A stretch of DNA of 7,125 bases from NCBI GenBank assembly GCA_900551885.1, contig URXS01000099.1, positions 1-7,125 on the forward strand. Direction: 5' to 3'. A program made the translations under genes and the position numbers. The notes beneath the pieces are model-generated. The model did not search any database. It worked only from the letters and a program-made list of their open reading frames with translations, and was not told where the DNA came from. The stretch comes from an uncultured Oscillibacter sp. GTDB lineage: Bacteria > Bacillota > Clostridia > Oscillospirales > Oscillospiraceae. Below are positions 1 through 5,892 of this stretch, piece after piece; positions within the stretch are counted from its first letter, which is position 1, and every line of letters starts with the position of its first letter.

Positions 1-163
1 CCCCCGCCGGCAGCAGTACCGACAGCGGCTGCCCCGCCCGGAGGCGGAACTCCTCCGCCTCCGCCTTCTGCCCCTCCGGCAATGATTGCGCCACCTGCCG
101 CAGCCGGGACGGCAGGAACTGGGCCGCCTCCTGGTACCGCAGAATGTTCTTGTCCTTTTGCAA
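1..163 (-). CDS. spoIIIAA: Stage III sporulation protein AA, N-terminal part (runs off the left edge)
   Basis: Only the first 54 codons lie in the window. The TTG start at 163-161 is preceded by a G-rich ribosome-binding site (AGGGGGG, about 171-178), five to six bases away. The visible peptide begins MQKDKNILRYQEAAQFLPSR and continues with an LRQ..QSLPEG stretch and the block EEFRLRAGQPLSVLLPAG. The pattern 'FLP.RLR..., then EE.RLR.G.PL' is the characteristic N terminus of SpoIIIAA. In the family, SpoIIIAA is the AAA-type ATPase of the SpoIIIA-SpoIIQ channel that links mother cell and forespore after engulfment; the ATPase core would lie beyond the window. It is normally the first gene of the spoIIIAA-AH operon and under sigma-E control, which fits the promoter found just upstream. 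Recognition rests on the N terminus alone, but the match is specific. The TTG start could weaken translation; no other in-frame start with a comparable site is visible. Confidence 0.88.
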   Translation of the reverse strand, partial: MQKDKNILRYQEAAQFLPSRLRQVAQSLPEGQKAEAEEFRLRAGQPLSVLLPAG

Positions 164-191
164 GGGTGACCCCCCTTTCTTTTGTTACTCC

Positions 192-220
192 ACTGTATGA
201 GGGGTTGTCCCCGGCTATGA
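192..220 (-). promoter_or_regulatory. Probable sigma-E promoter of the spoIIIA operon
   Basis: Read on the minus strand, TCATAGC (220-214) and CATACAGT (199-192) are separated by exactly 14 bases. The B. subtilis sigma-E consensus is KMATATT, 14-15 bases, CATACAHT. The -10 matches 7 of 8 positions and the -35 matches 5 of 7. A start site near 185 would give a leader of about 20 bases holding the spoIIIAA ribosome-binding site. In B. subtilis spoIIIA is transcribed by sigma-E in the mother cell, so site and gene agree. Confidence 0.75.
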
Positions 221-227
221 CAGGGAA

Positions 228-246
228 TTTCCCCGGCCCGGGGAAA
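228..246. repeat. GC-rich perfect palindrome between divergent genes
   Basis: Nine-base arms TTTCCCCGG and CCGGGGAAA flank a single central C. It lies between the divergently oriented spoIIIAA and MBL-fold genes, just upstream of the spoIIIAA -35 element and just before an AAGGAGG sequence. Neither strand has a U-tract after it, so it is not an obvious terminator. It could be an operator or a leader hairpin; function unknown. Confidence 0.5.
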
Positions 247-272
247 AAGGAGGTGCAATTTTCCGCCGTTTG

Positions 273-281
273 TGCTACGCT
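273..281 (+). promoter_or_regulatory. Weak candidate extended -10 element for the MBL-fold gene
   Basis: TGCTACGCT fits the extended -10 pattern TGnTAnnnT and would start transcription near 288, about 22 bases before the ATG at 310. No convincing -35 hexamer lies 16-18 bases upstream. This is the best plus-strand candidate in the 146-base intergenic gap, but it is weak. Confidence 0.25.
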
Positions 282-309
282 GGGAAAAACAGCAAGGGGA
301 GGCGCGCTT

Positions 310-1188
310 ATGTACGAGCTGATACAGGCGGCGGAACACACCTGGTATATCCAGTGCCCCGCCAAAATGGGACTGTGGGTGCCGGACGGGCAGACGGCGG
401 TGCTGATCGACAGCGGCGGCGACAAGGACGCCGGCCGGAAGGTGCAGAAGACCCTGGAGGCCCAGGGCTGGACCTTGGGCTGCATCCTCAACACCCATGC
501 CAACGCCGACCACAACGGCGGCAACGCCCTGCTCCAGCAGCGGCTCCAGGCCCCGGCCTTCGCCCCGGGCATCGACGCCGCCATCACCACGTACCCCATT
601 CTGGAGCCCGCCTTCCTCTACGGCGGGTATCCCCCAAAGCCCCTGCGGAACAAGTTTCTCCTGGCCCAGCCCAGCCGGTGCCAGACCCTGACGGAGGAGA
701 ACCTGCCGGAGGGCCTCACCATGCTTCCCCTGCCGGGCCACTTCTTCGACATGTGCGGCTTCGGCACGGCGGACGGGGTGTGGTTTCTGGCGGACTGCTT
801 GACCAGTGAGACGGTCATTGAAAAGTACCACGTCCAGTTCCTCTACGACGTGGCCGGGTATCTGGACACCCTGGACAAGGTCTCCCGGCTGGAAGGCCGC
901 CTCTTCATCCCCGCCCACGCCGAGGCAACGGAGGACATCCGCCCCCTGGCGGAGAAGAACCGGCAGAAGGTGCTGGAGATCCTCGACGTGGTCCGCAGTC
1001 TCTGCCGGGAGCCGAAGATGTTCGAGGACATCTTGCAGGGCCTCTTTGCCCACTATCAGCTCACCATGGACTTCAGCCAGTACGTGCTGGTGGGCAGCAC
1101 GCTGCGGTCGTACCTTGCCTATCTGCTGGACAACGGCGGCGCAGAGGCGGAGTTTATGGACAACCGTCTTCTCTGGCGGGCGGTGTGA
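310..1188 (+). CDS. MBL-fold metallo-hydrolase with variant HxNxDH motif
   Basis: A 292-residue soluble protein with no signal peptide. The ATG at 310 is chosen because AAGGGGAGG (294-302) sits seven bases upstream. The open frame extends back to 82, but that would overlap spoIIIAA and its promoter. Metallo-beta-lactamase-fold landmarks appear in order: the LIDSGG strand (residues 32-37), the metal motif HANADH (63-68), PGH (H144), LADCL (D162) and IPAHAE (H203). These would be the ligands of a binuclear metal site. The second His of HxHxDH is Asn (N65). From memory, a sub-family of Firmicutes MBL-fold proteins carries a similar HSNADH motif, so this is probably a family trait and not decay. 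The C-terminal part (about 215-292) is helical and ends in a winged-helix-like block finishing RLLWRAV, as in LACTB2-like proteins. Substrate unknown; small thioesters, nucleic acid or other esters are all possible. It appears monocistronic, closed by the terminator at 1269-1310. Confidence 0.88.
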   Translation: MYELIQAAEHTWYIQCPAKMGLWVPDGQTAVLIDSGGDKDAGRKVQKTLEAQGWTLGCILNTHANADHNGGNALLQQRLQAPAFAPGIDAAITTYPILEPAFLYGGYPPKPLRNKFLLAQPSRCQTLTEENLPEGLTMLPLPGHFFDMCGFGTADGVWFLADCLTSETVIEKYHVQFLYDVAGYLDTLDKVSRLEGRLFIPAHAEATEDIRPLAEKNRQKVLEILDVVRSLCREPKMFEDILQGLFAHYQLTMDFSQYVLVGSTLRSYLAYLLDNGGAEAEFMDNRLLWRAV

Positions 1189-1224
1189 GAGCGCGCCGGA
1201 ACGCGGAAAAGTGGACGCATATAC

Positions 1225-1260
1225 GGAAGCGCCTCCCTTCCCCCGGAGGAATGCGCTTCC
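1225..1260 (+). other. Imperfect hairpin in the 3' region of the MBL-fold transcript
   Basis: GGAAGCGC (1225-1232) pairs with GCGCTTCC (1253-1260), and CTCC (1233-1236) with GGAG (1245-1248), leaving a four-base bulge on the 3' side. No U-tract follows directly. It lies 37 bases after the stop codon and 15 bases before the true terminator hairpin, so it is more likely an RNA-stabilising or accessory structure than a terminator. Confidence 0.5.
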
Positions 1261-1268
1261 GATCACGC

Positions 1269-1310
1269 AAAAAAGGAGACGGAGCGGATACCGCTCCGTC
1301 TCTGTTTTGT
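1269..1310 (+). terminator. Rho-independent terminator after the MBL-fold gene
   Basis: A perfect 12-bp stem, GAGACGGAGCGG (1276-1287) with CCGCTCCGTCTC (1291-1302), has a three-base loop and is followed by TGTTTTGT. A six-base A-run precedes the stem, so it could also work on the minus strand, although no minus-strand gene ends here. It insulates the downstream regulatory operon from the MBL-fold gene. Confidence 0.88.
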
Positions 1311-1321
1311 AACCAGTTTGA

Positions 1322-1339
1322 GGTTGACAAATGTCTACC
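1322..1339. promoter_or_regulatory. Operator copy 1 for the BlaI-type repressor
   Basis: GGTTGACAAATGTCTACC is a dyad-symmetric element (14 of 18 positions symmetric) with core GACAnnTGTC. It covers the -35 hexamer. BlaI/MecI operators in other Firmicutes are built around an ACA-nn-TGT dyad, so core and position both fit auto-repression. Assignment to this repressor is an inference from position and symmetry. Confidence 0.7.
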
Positions 1340-1352
1340 TCTCTGGTACGGT
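1324..1352 (+). promoter_or_regulatory. Sigma-A type promoter of the BlaI-M56 operon
   Basis: A consensus -35 TTGACA (1324-1329) is followed after 17 bases by TACGGT (1347-1352), which keeps the key T, A and final T of the -10. The start site would be near 1359, 40 bases before the repressor start codon. The -35 lies wholly within the upstream operator copy, so repressor binding would block polymerase. The poor -10 suggests modest strength. Confidence 0.65.
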
Positions 1353-1362
1353 AAAGGCAGAA

Positions 1363-1380
1363 GGTAGACATCTGTATACC
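1363..1380. promoter_or_regulatory. Operator copy 2 for the BlaI-type repressor
   Basis: GGTAGACATCTGTATACC matches the reverse complement of copy 1 at 15 of 18 positions. Its centre is 41 bp, about four helical turns, from that of copy 1, so both sites face the same side of the helix. It lies just after the predicted start site and ends five bases before the ribosome-binding site, a position suited to blocking elongation or cooperative binding by two dimers. Confidence 0.65.
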
Positions 1381-1398
1381 CTTTCAGGAGGTGATCCC

Positions 1399-1773
1399 AT
1401 GCAAGTCAATCTGTCCGACAGCGAGTGGAAGCTGATGAACCACCTGTGGCAGTCGGCTCCCCGGACCATCACGGAGCTGACGGCGGCACTGAAGGCCGAG
1501 ACCGGCTGGAGCAAGAACACCGTCATCACCATGCTGGACCGGCTGGAGGCCAAGGGGGCCGTCCGGTACGAGCCGGGCCGGGCCCGCCAGTATTACCCCG
1601 CCGTGGAGCGGTCGGAGGCCGCCCGGGCCGAGACGAAGAGCTTCCTCTCCAAGGTCTACGGCGGCAGCCTGGGGCTGATGGTCTCCAATCTGGTGGAAGC
1701 AAAGGCCCTGACGGCGGCGGACATCGCGGAGCTGTCCGCCATTTTGGAAAAGGCGGGAGGTGACGGGACATGA
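1399..1773 (+). CDS. BlaI/MecI/CopY-family transcriptional repressor
   Basis: A 124-residue DNA-binding protein, the usual length for BlaI/MecI. The ATG at 1399 follows a near-ideal ribosome-binding site (AGGAGGTGAT, 1386-1395). The N-terminal winged helix starts LSDSEWKLMNHLW (residues 5-17). The helix-turn-helix spans about 24-55, with recognition segment KNTVITMLDRLEAKGAV (39-55), and the wing follows (VRYEPGRARQYYP, 55-67). Residues 72-118 form the helical dimerisation region (SFLSKVYGGS..., then ADIAELSAILEKA). By family, dimers bind ACA/TGT dyads and are inactivated by proteolysis when the partner M56 protease is triggered. The stop overlaps the next start (ATGA at 1770-1773), which shows translational coupling with the M56 gene. 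The paired operators upstream suggest autoregulation. Family assignment is firm; the target regulon beyond this operon is not visible. Confidence 0.93.
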   Translation: MQVNLSDSEWKLMNHLWQSAPRTITELTAALKAETGWSKNTVITMLDRLEAKGAVRYEPGRARQYYPAVERSEAARAETKSFLSKVYGGSLGLMVSNLVEAKALTAADIAELSAILEKAGGDGT

Positions 1774-4700
1774 AAGAGATTCTGCTGACCTCCTCGGCGC
1801 TGATTTTGGCACTGCTGATCCTGCGGCGGGTGTTCCGGAACCGGATCTCCCGTCGGGCCCAGTACGCCCTGTGGCTGCTGGTACTGGCGCGGCTGCTGAT
1901 TCCCGTCAGTCTGCCGGGGGCGGGGTTCTCGCTGTTGACGGCGGCGGAGCCGGTGAGCCAGGCGGTCACCACCCGGTTGGAGCACCAAGAGATTTACATT
2001 CCAACCGACCAGGAGCCACTGACAGCCCATCCAGAGGCCCCGGACCTGACCCCCAGTCAGGCCATGCCCCCATCCGCCTCCCAAGTTTGGGTCATCCAGG
2101 ATGACGAGACAGCGGTACAGTATCAGAAATTGACCCCCGTAGACCTGCTGCGTGGGGTATGGTACGCCGGTGTGGCGGTCATGGCGGTCTGGCTGCTGTT
2201 GACCAATCTGCGCTTTTGGCGCAAACTCCGTAAAGTCAGAACGCCTTACAGCGTAAAAGACTGCAAATACCCGGTTTATCTGGTGGAATCCGGTCTGCCC
2301 TCCCCCTGCCTGTTTGGTCTCATCCATCCCGCCATCTACCTGACCCCCGCCGCGGCGGAGACCCCGGAGCGGCTGCGGCATGTGATCGCCCATGAGAGCG
2401 CCCACGCCCGTCACCTGGACCCCCTGTGGTCCCTGCTGCGGAGCGTGTGCCTAGCGGTATACTGGTTCGACCCGCTGGTGTGGCTGGCCGCCGCGGCATC
2501 GAAAGCTGACGGGGAGCTGGCCTGCGACGAGGCCGCTTTGGCTTCTCTCGGCCTGGCGGAGCGGGTGCCCTATGGAAAGACCCTGCTGGCCCTGATCCCG
2601 GTGGGCCGGGGCCCCGGCGACCCCATGCTCTCCGCCACCACCATGACCGCCGGCAAGCGGCGGCTCAAGGACCGGATCACCCGCATTGCCGAGAACCGCC
2701 AGACCCGCTCAGCGGCGCTGATGGCGGTGCTTGCTCTGGCGGCCATGGCCTGTGCCGTCACCTTCACCGGCGCCAAGGACGGCACAGCAGCGGCCACCCC
2801 CCTGACCGGCGACGAGCTGGCCTACTTCAACGAGGAGTTTTTCAACCAGGACGGCGGCGATTGCATCCCCAACGAGTTTCTGAGCTTCCTGTTCGGTTCC
2901 CCGGAGGAGGTGGATGTGTTCGCCCTGTTCTGCAACGGGACCGGCATGACGGACCAGGTGACGGCGGAGGAATGGCAGCAACTGGAGGCCAGCGTAGGCC
3001 AGCGCAGCGACCAGTTCTGGAGCTGCTGGAAAATCTCCGCCGCCGACATGGATGCCATTCTGCTGGCGTACACCGGCCTGACTGCCGCGGAGATGGACCC
3101 GGAGACTTTGGAGAGTTTCCTCTACCTGCCGGAGTACGACGCCTACTACTTCTTCCGCCCTCTGGAGGAAGAACCCTCCTGGACCACGGTGCAGTTTTCC
3201 GCCGGCGAGCGGGCAGGCGGCACTGTCCGCCTGTACTACCAGGACTTCTCCTTCGGCGGCTACGGCACCCGGTGCGTGACCCTGGCGGAGCAGCCCGACG
3301 GGTCCTGGCAGTTCGTCTCCCATCTTCTCTCGGAGCGGCCCGCCATCTCTACGGTGTATCCCGCATGGGAACCGGTGCTGACCATTCCCCTGACAGACCT
3401 GGAGCCGCTGGCCTCTACGCCCCTGCCCGTCACCCGCCACACCGGCGACCAGACGGAGGCGTATCTGCTGACCGGTGTCTATGACGACACCTATATCCTC
3501 TACCAATCCACCGACGGCAATCTCTACGCCGCCGTGGAAAACCAGATCGGCTCCGACGAGACCGGCATCGTCACCTGGGACGTAGGCTGCTTCTTCACCT
3601 TCCCGGAGGGCACGACCCTGGCGGATGTATCTGTCACCAGCTACTACGATCTGCTGGGCCATGACGGGATGGTGTTCTCCTACGACGGTGAGATTTCCCC
3701 CAACCACTTCGACACAATCAATGACTACTATTCCCTGGATGACCAGGGCCAGCCGGTGCTGCTGGCCCGGACCTACGGAACGGCCTCCGTCATCGACCTG
3801 GACGGGGACGGCGCTGACGAGCTGTGCGCCGCCTCCGGCCCCACCGCCCAGGTGTTCTTCCAGCGGGACGGACGGGTCTACGAGGCGGATGTCGGCGCCC
3901 TGCTGGACCAGGCCTGGCCGGAGGCAAGCTACCGGGAGTTCAACTGGTGGGACGTCTCCCGGCGGAACCTGTCGTTGTGGGCCTCCGTGCCCCTGGACAG
4001 GGAAGCGGACGTGTCCGGCACGGCCTTCCGCTGGGTGTACTTTGACGGGGAACACCTGCTGGTCTACAAGGACGGCACCACCTACACCGACCACGTGGCC
4101 GACGGGATCGACGCGCCGGAGGCAATCGTCTCCGCCGCCCGGGACCGGGTGCTGGAGAGGCTGAGCTGGTGGCAGACCCACACCGGCAGTCAGACCTATG
4201 TGAACGGCGTCTGGGCCGACGTGGGCACCCCGGCGGAGTGGGACGACTGGCGCATCACCTCCCTGGAGCTGACGGACGACGCCCCCGCCTACCCCCAGCT
4301 TGGCATCAAGGTCTATTCCTACAGCTATGAACTCCACACCGCCACCCCCGCCCTGGTGACGACTGCCGGGGGCATGTATATGGCCGAGGACGGCTGGGTG
4401 GGCGGTATGAACTCCGACAACCTTCTGGTGTTCCACACCATGACCAGCAGCGGCCCCACCCTGCTGGAAAGCGATTTCCCCACCGATGTGGGCAGAAGCA
4501 GCGACAGCCCCGTGTTCGCCGCCTGCCTTGCCCGGGTCCTGGTGCAAAACGGCCTGCTGACCCCCTCCCAGGTCCAGGCCAAGGACCTCTACTATATGTT
4601 CTCTGAGAATCAGAGCACCTTTTTGAACCTGCTGGGCACCTTTGATACCCAGGAGCAGACCAGAGCCTTCCAGGCCCTGGCGGACTACGCCGACGCCATC

Positions 4701-5273
4701 GCCGGCCAGGACGACGCCGACCTGCTGGACTATGGGCTTCAGAACCTGGAACGAAACGACAGCGCCCTGACGGAGGCTGGCCAGGCGGCCTATGGGCGGC
4801 TGCTGGATACGGTGAACGGGCAAGTTCTCACCAATGCCCGCCTGGGCCTTTCCCTGCGGGTGCCCGCCGCCTGGGACGACCTGGCGGTGGTGGCCGCCGA
4901 TGAGCCGTCCCCCGCGGTGTTCAGCCTCTATGAGCGCTCTGCCCACGAATCCATCCTGGGCAACGGCCTGGTGTGGAGCCTGAGCGCCTACACCCTGGAG
5001 GAATTTGACCGGCTCTGGCCCGACGCCGACGGCTCGGAGATCTTCATTGCCTCCAGCTATCTCATCGGCTCCGACGACCAGTACCGCTATCTGCTTTCCA
5101 CCCCCACGGACGTGCAGTTCCTGGAGAATGACCCTGACAGCCGCACGGCTTACGAGGCCCTGGTGGAACAGTCCCAGACCGTGCTGGAGAACTTCCTGAC
5201 CCGCAACCACATCACCCCAAATCCCCTGTGCCCTGACGCCGACGGCCGTTATTGCTATTCCGCCGCCCTGTAA
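1770..5273 (+). CDS. BlaR1-like M56 membrane metalloprotease with very large ectodomain
   Basis: A 1167-residue protein, about twice the size of classical BlaR1/MecR1 (around 600). Residues 1-335 form the M56 module. Membrane segments are seen near 4-20, 31-56, 128-147 and 314-333, with an acidic outside loop at about 58-125. The zinc protease motif HESAH (208-212) is followed by AHARHLDPLW and by ELACDE (249-254), whose Glu is the expected third zinc ligand, so the protease should be active. From about 335 the chain is predicted outside the cell. A helical block (345-450) and beta-rich block (450-545) come first. Then a beta-rich region (560-770) carries a VCBS/FG-GAP-like calcium loop DLDGDGADEL (676-685). 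A mixed region (780-1010) follows, and an alpha/beta C-terminal domain (1018-1147). No ordered SxxK, SxN, KTG set of a penicillin-binding sensor is seen. Coupled to the repressor gene by an ATGA overlap. Inferred role: senses an unknown extracytoplasmic signal and triggers repressor loss. Confidence 0.85.
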   Translation: MKEILLTSSALILALLILRRVFRNRISRRAQYALWLLVLARLLIPVSLPGAGFSLLTAAEPVSQAVTTRLEHQEIYIPTDQEPLTAHPEAPDLTPSQAMPPSASQVWVIQDDETAVQYQKLTPVDLLRGVWYAGVAVMAVWLLLTNLRFWRKLRKVRTPYSVKDCKYPVYLVESGLPSPCLFGLIHPAIYLTPAAAETPERLRHVIAHESAHARHLDPLWSLLRSVCLAVYWFDPLVWLAAAASKADGELACDEAALASLGLAERVPYGKTLLALIPVGRGPGDPMLSATTMTAGKRRLKDRITRIAENRQTRSAALMAVLALAAMACAVTFTGAKDGTAAATPLTGDELAYFNEEFFNQDGGDCIPNEFLSFLFGSPEEVDVFALFCNGTGMTDQVTAEEWQQLEASVGQRSDQFWSCWKISAADMDAILLAYTGLTAAEMDPETLESFLYLPEYDAYYFFRPLEEEPSWTTVQFSAGERAGGTVRLYYQDFSFGGYGTRCVTLAEQPDGSWQFVSHLLSERPAISTVYPAWEPVLTIPLTDLEPLASTPLPVTRHTGDQTEAYLLTGVYDDTYILYQSTDGNLYAAVENQIGSDETGIVTWDVGCFFTFPEGTTLADVSVTSYYDLLGHDGMVFSYDGEISPNHFDTINDYYSLDDQGQPVLLARTYGTASVIDLDGDGADELCAASGPTAQVFFQRDGRVYEADVGALLDQAWPEASYREFNWWDVSRRNLSLWASVPLDREADVSGTAFRWVYFDGEHLLVYKDGTTYTDHVADGIDAPEAIVSAARDRVLERLSWWQTHTGSQTYVNGVWADVGTPAEWDDWRITSLELTDDAPAYPQLGIKVYSYSYELHTATPALVTTAGGMYMAEDGWVGGMNSDNLLVFHTMTSSGPTLLESDFPTDVGRSSDSPVFAACLARVLVQNGLLTPSQVQAKDLYYMFSENQSTFLNLLGTFDTQEQTRAFQALADYADAIAGQDDADLLDYGLQNLERNDSALTEAGQAAYGRLLDTVNGQVLTNARLGLSLRVPAAWDDLAVVAADEPSPAVFSLYERSAHESILGNGLVWSLSAYTLEEFDRLWPDADGSEIFIASSYLIGSDDQYRYLLSTPTDVQFLENDPDSRTAYEALVEQSQTVLENFLTRNHITPNPLCPDADGRYCYSAAL

Positions 5274-5316
5274 GGGGTTGAATGGGCCGCTTCTTTCAAG
5301 AAAGTTCTTTTCTTTT

Positions 5317-5366
5317 CCTCCTGTTTCGGGTATACTGTCAGACATACCCGAAACAGGAGGTTTTTT
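5317..5366 (+). terminator. Terminator of the BlaI-M56 operon, overlapping the rhodanese ribosome-binding site
   Basis: A perfect 17-bp stem pairs 5317-5333 with 5344-5360 around a 10-base loop and is followed by six Ts (5361-5366). It begins 44 bases after the M56 stop codon. The last six bases of the 3' arm are AGGAGG, the only ribosome-binding site for the gene starting at 5369. Any transcript reading through from upstream would therefore fold this site into the stem. It acts as a terminator and probably as a translational block against read-through. Confidence 0.85.
5331..5336 (+). promoter_or_regulatory. Candidate -10 element inside the hairpin
   Basis: TATACT, one base from consensus, sits at the top of the stem and into the loop. 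A start site near 5343 would give an mRNA lacking the 5' arm, with AGGAGG exposed and a leader of about 26 bases. The -35 region (TTTTCT near 5308) is poor, so this is a suggestion only. Confidence 0.35.
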
Positions 5367-5368
5367 CC

Positions 5369-5800
5369 ATGAAAGAATTTATTCTGCTGGCCGCCTTCAT
5401 CTGTTTTGGCGTGGCCGTTTTAAAACTGGTGGGCAACCGCATGCGCTCCACCGCCCAGGGAAGCCCCGCCGCCGGAAACAGGGAGCCCTGGCGCACCGTC
5501 CCGGCCCAGGAGGCCGCCCAGATGCTGGAGGCGGAGGGGACCATTGTGCTGGATGTGCGCACCCAGGAGGAATACGACGGCGGCCACATCCCCGGCGCCG
5601 TGTGCCTGCCGGTGGAGACCCTGACGGACGGGGACCTGTCCGTCCTGTTGCCGGACAAGCAGGCGCCGGTGGTGGTCTACTGCCGCACCGGACACCGCAG
5701 CGCCCAGGCGGCCCAGGTACTCTCGGAGCTGGGATATACCAACATCACCGACCTGGCCGGAGGCATCCTGGCCTGGAACGGCCAGGTCGTCACCGACTGA
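5369..5800 (+). CDS. Membrane-anchored single-domain rhodanese (sulfurtransferase)
   Basis: A 143-residue protein. The ATG at 5369 is set by AGGAGG (5355-5360) eight bases upstream. Residues 3-21 form one hydrophobic segment (start MKEFILLAAFICFGVAVLKL) that probably anchors the protein, followed by a short linker. The rhodanese domain spans about 41-143: the CH2A-type motif LDVRTQEEYDGGHIPGA (61-77), the active-site loop CRTGHRS with catalytic Cys105, and the closing motif LAGGILAWNG (129-138). The complete CRxGxR(S/T) loop indicates a working sulfurtransferase that carries a persulfide on Cys105; donor and acceptor are unknown. The orientation of the single anchor is uncertain, so the domain could be outside or inside. 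Three lysines and arginines after the segment (K19, R24, R26) favour the domain being cytoplasmic by the positive-inside rule. It appears to be transcribed alone, insulated from the upstream operon by the hairpin. Confidence 0.92.
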   Translation: MKEFILLAAFICFGVAVLKLVGNRMRSTAQGSPAAGNREPWRTVPAQEAAQMLEAEGTIVLDVRTQEEYDGGHIPGAVCLPVETLTDGDLSVLLPDKQAPVVVYCRTGHRSAQAAQVLSELGYTNITDLAGGILAWNGQVVTD

Positions 5801-5848
5801 GGACTTCCCCGCCCGGCGGATCTTTCGCACATCGCCGCACCGGTCTGC

Positions 5849-5883
5849 AAAAACGGCGCCCCCGCTTTCGCGGGGGCGCCGTT
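5849..5883 (-). terminator. Terminator between convergent rhodanese and DHHW genes
   Basis: A perfect 14-bp GC-rich stem (5852-5865 with 5870-5883) has loop TTTC on the plus strand. On the minus strand it is followed by TTTTTGC, a proper U-tract, and it starts 10 bases after the DHHW-gene stop, so it terminates the minus-strand operon. On the plus strand it is followed by CTCGTCC, so termination of the rhodanese transcript there would rest on the hairpin alone. Confidence 0.82.
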
Positions 5884-5892
5884 CTCGTCCAG

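Noticed and set aside
82..309. Upstream extension of the MBL-fold frame to an ATG at 82
   Set aside because: It overlaps the spoIIIAA coding region and its promoter on the other strand, encodes a low-complexity Pro/Ala/Gly peptide, and lacks a ribosome-binding site. The ATG at 310 has one and begins at the family's normal N terminus.
272..322. Short leader peptide (GTG at 272, 16 codons) overlapping the MBL-fold start
   Set aside because: The nearest good ribosome-binding site is about 18 bases away, too far, and the peptide has no regulatory feature such as repeated codons.
3021..3032. SCWK (residues 418-421 of the M56 protein) as a possible penicillin-binding SxxK
   Set aside because: It is not followed at the expected distances by SxN and KTG motifs, and the surroundings do not resemble a transpeptidase active site. 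It is probably chance.
2709..5345. Long 878-codon open frame antisense to the M56 gene
   Set aside because: Its composition (Gly/Val/Gln/His-rich, no recognisable motif) is typical of a shadow frame in GC-rich DNA, and the sense frame has clear M56 motifs.
5329..5350. Possible third repressor operator in the hairpin loop before the rhodanese gene
   Set aside because: It shares GGTATAC and AGACAT pieces with the operators, but the spacing and the orientation of the TGTC/GACA halves differ. The symmetry is explained by the terminator stem.
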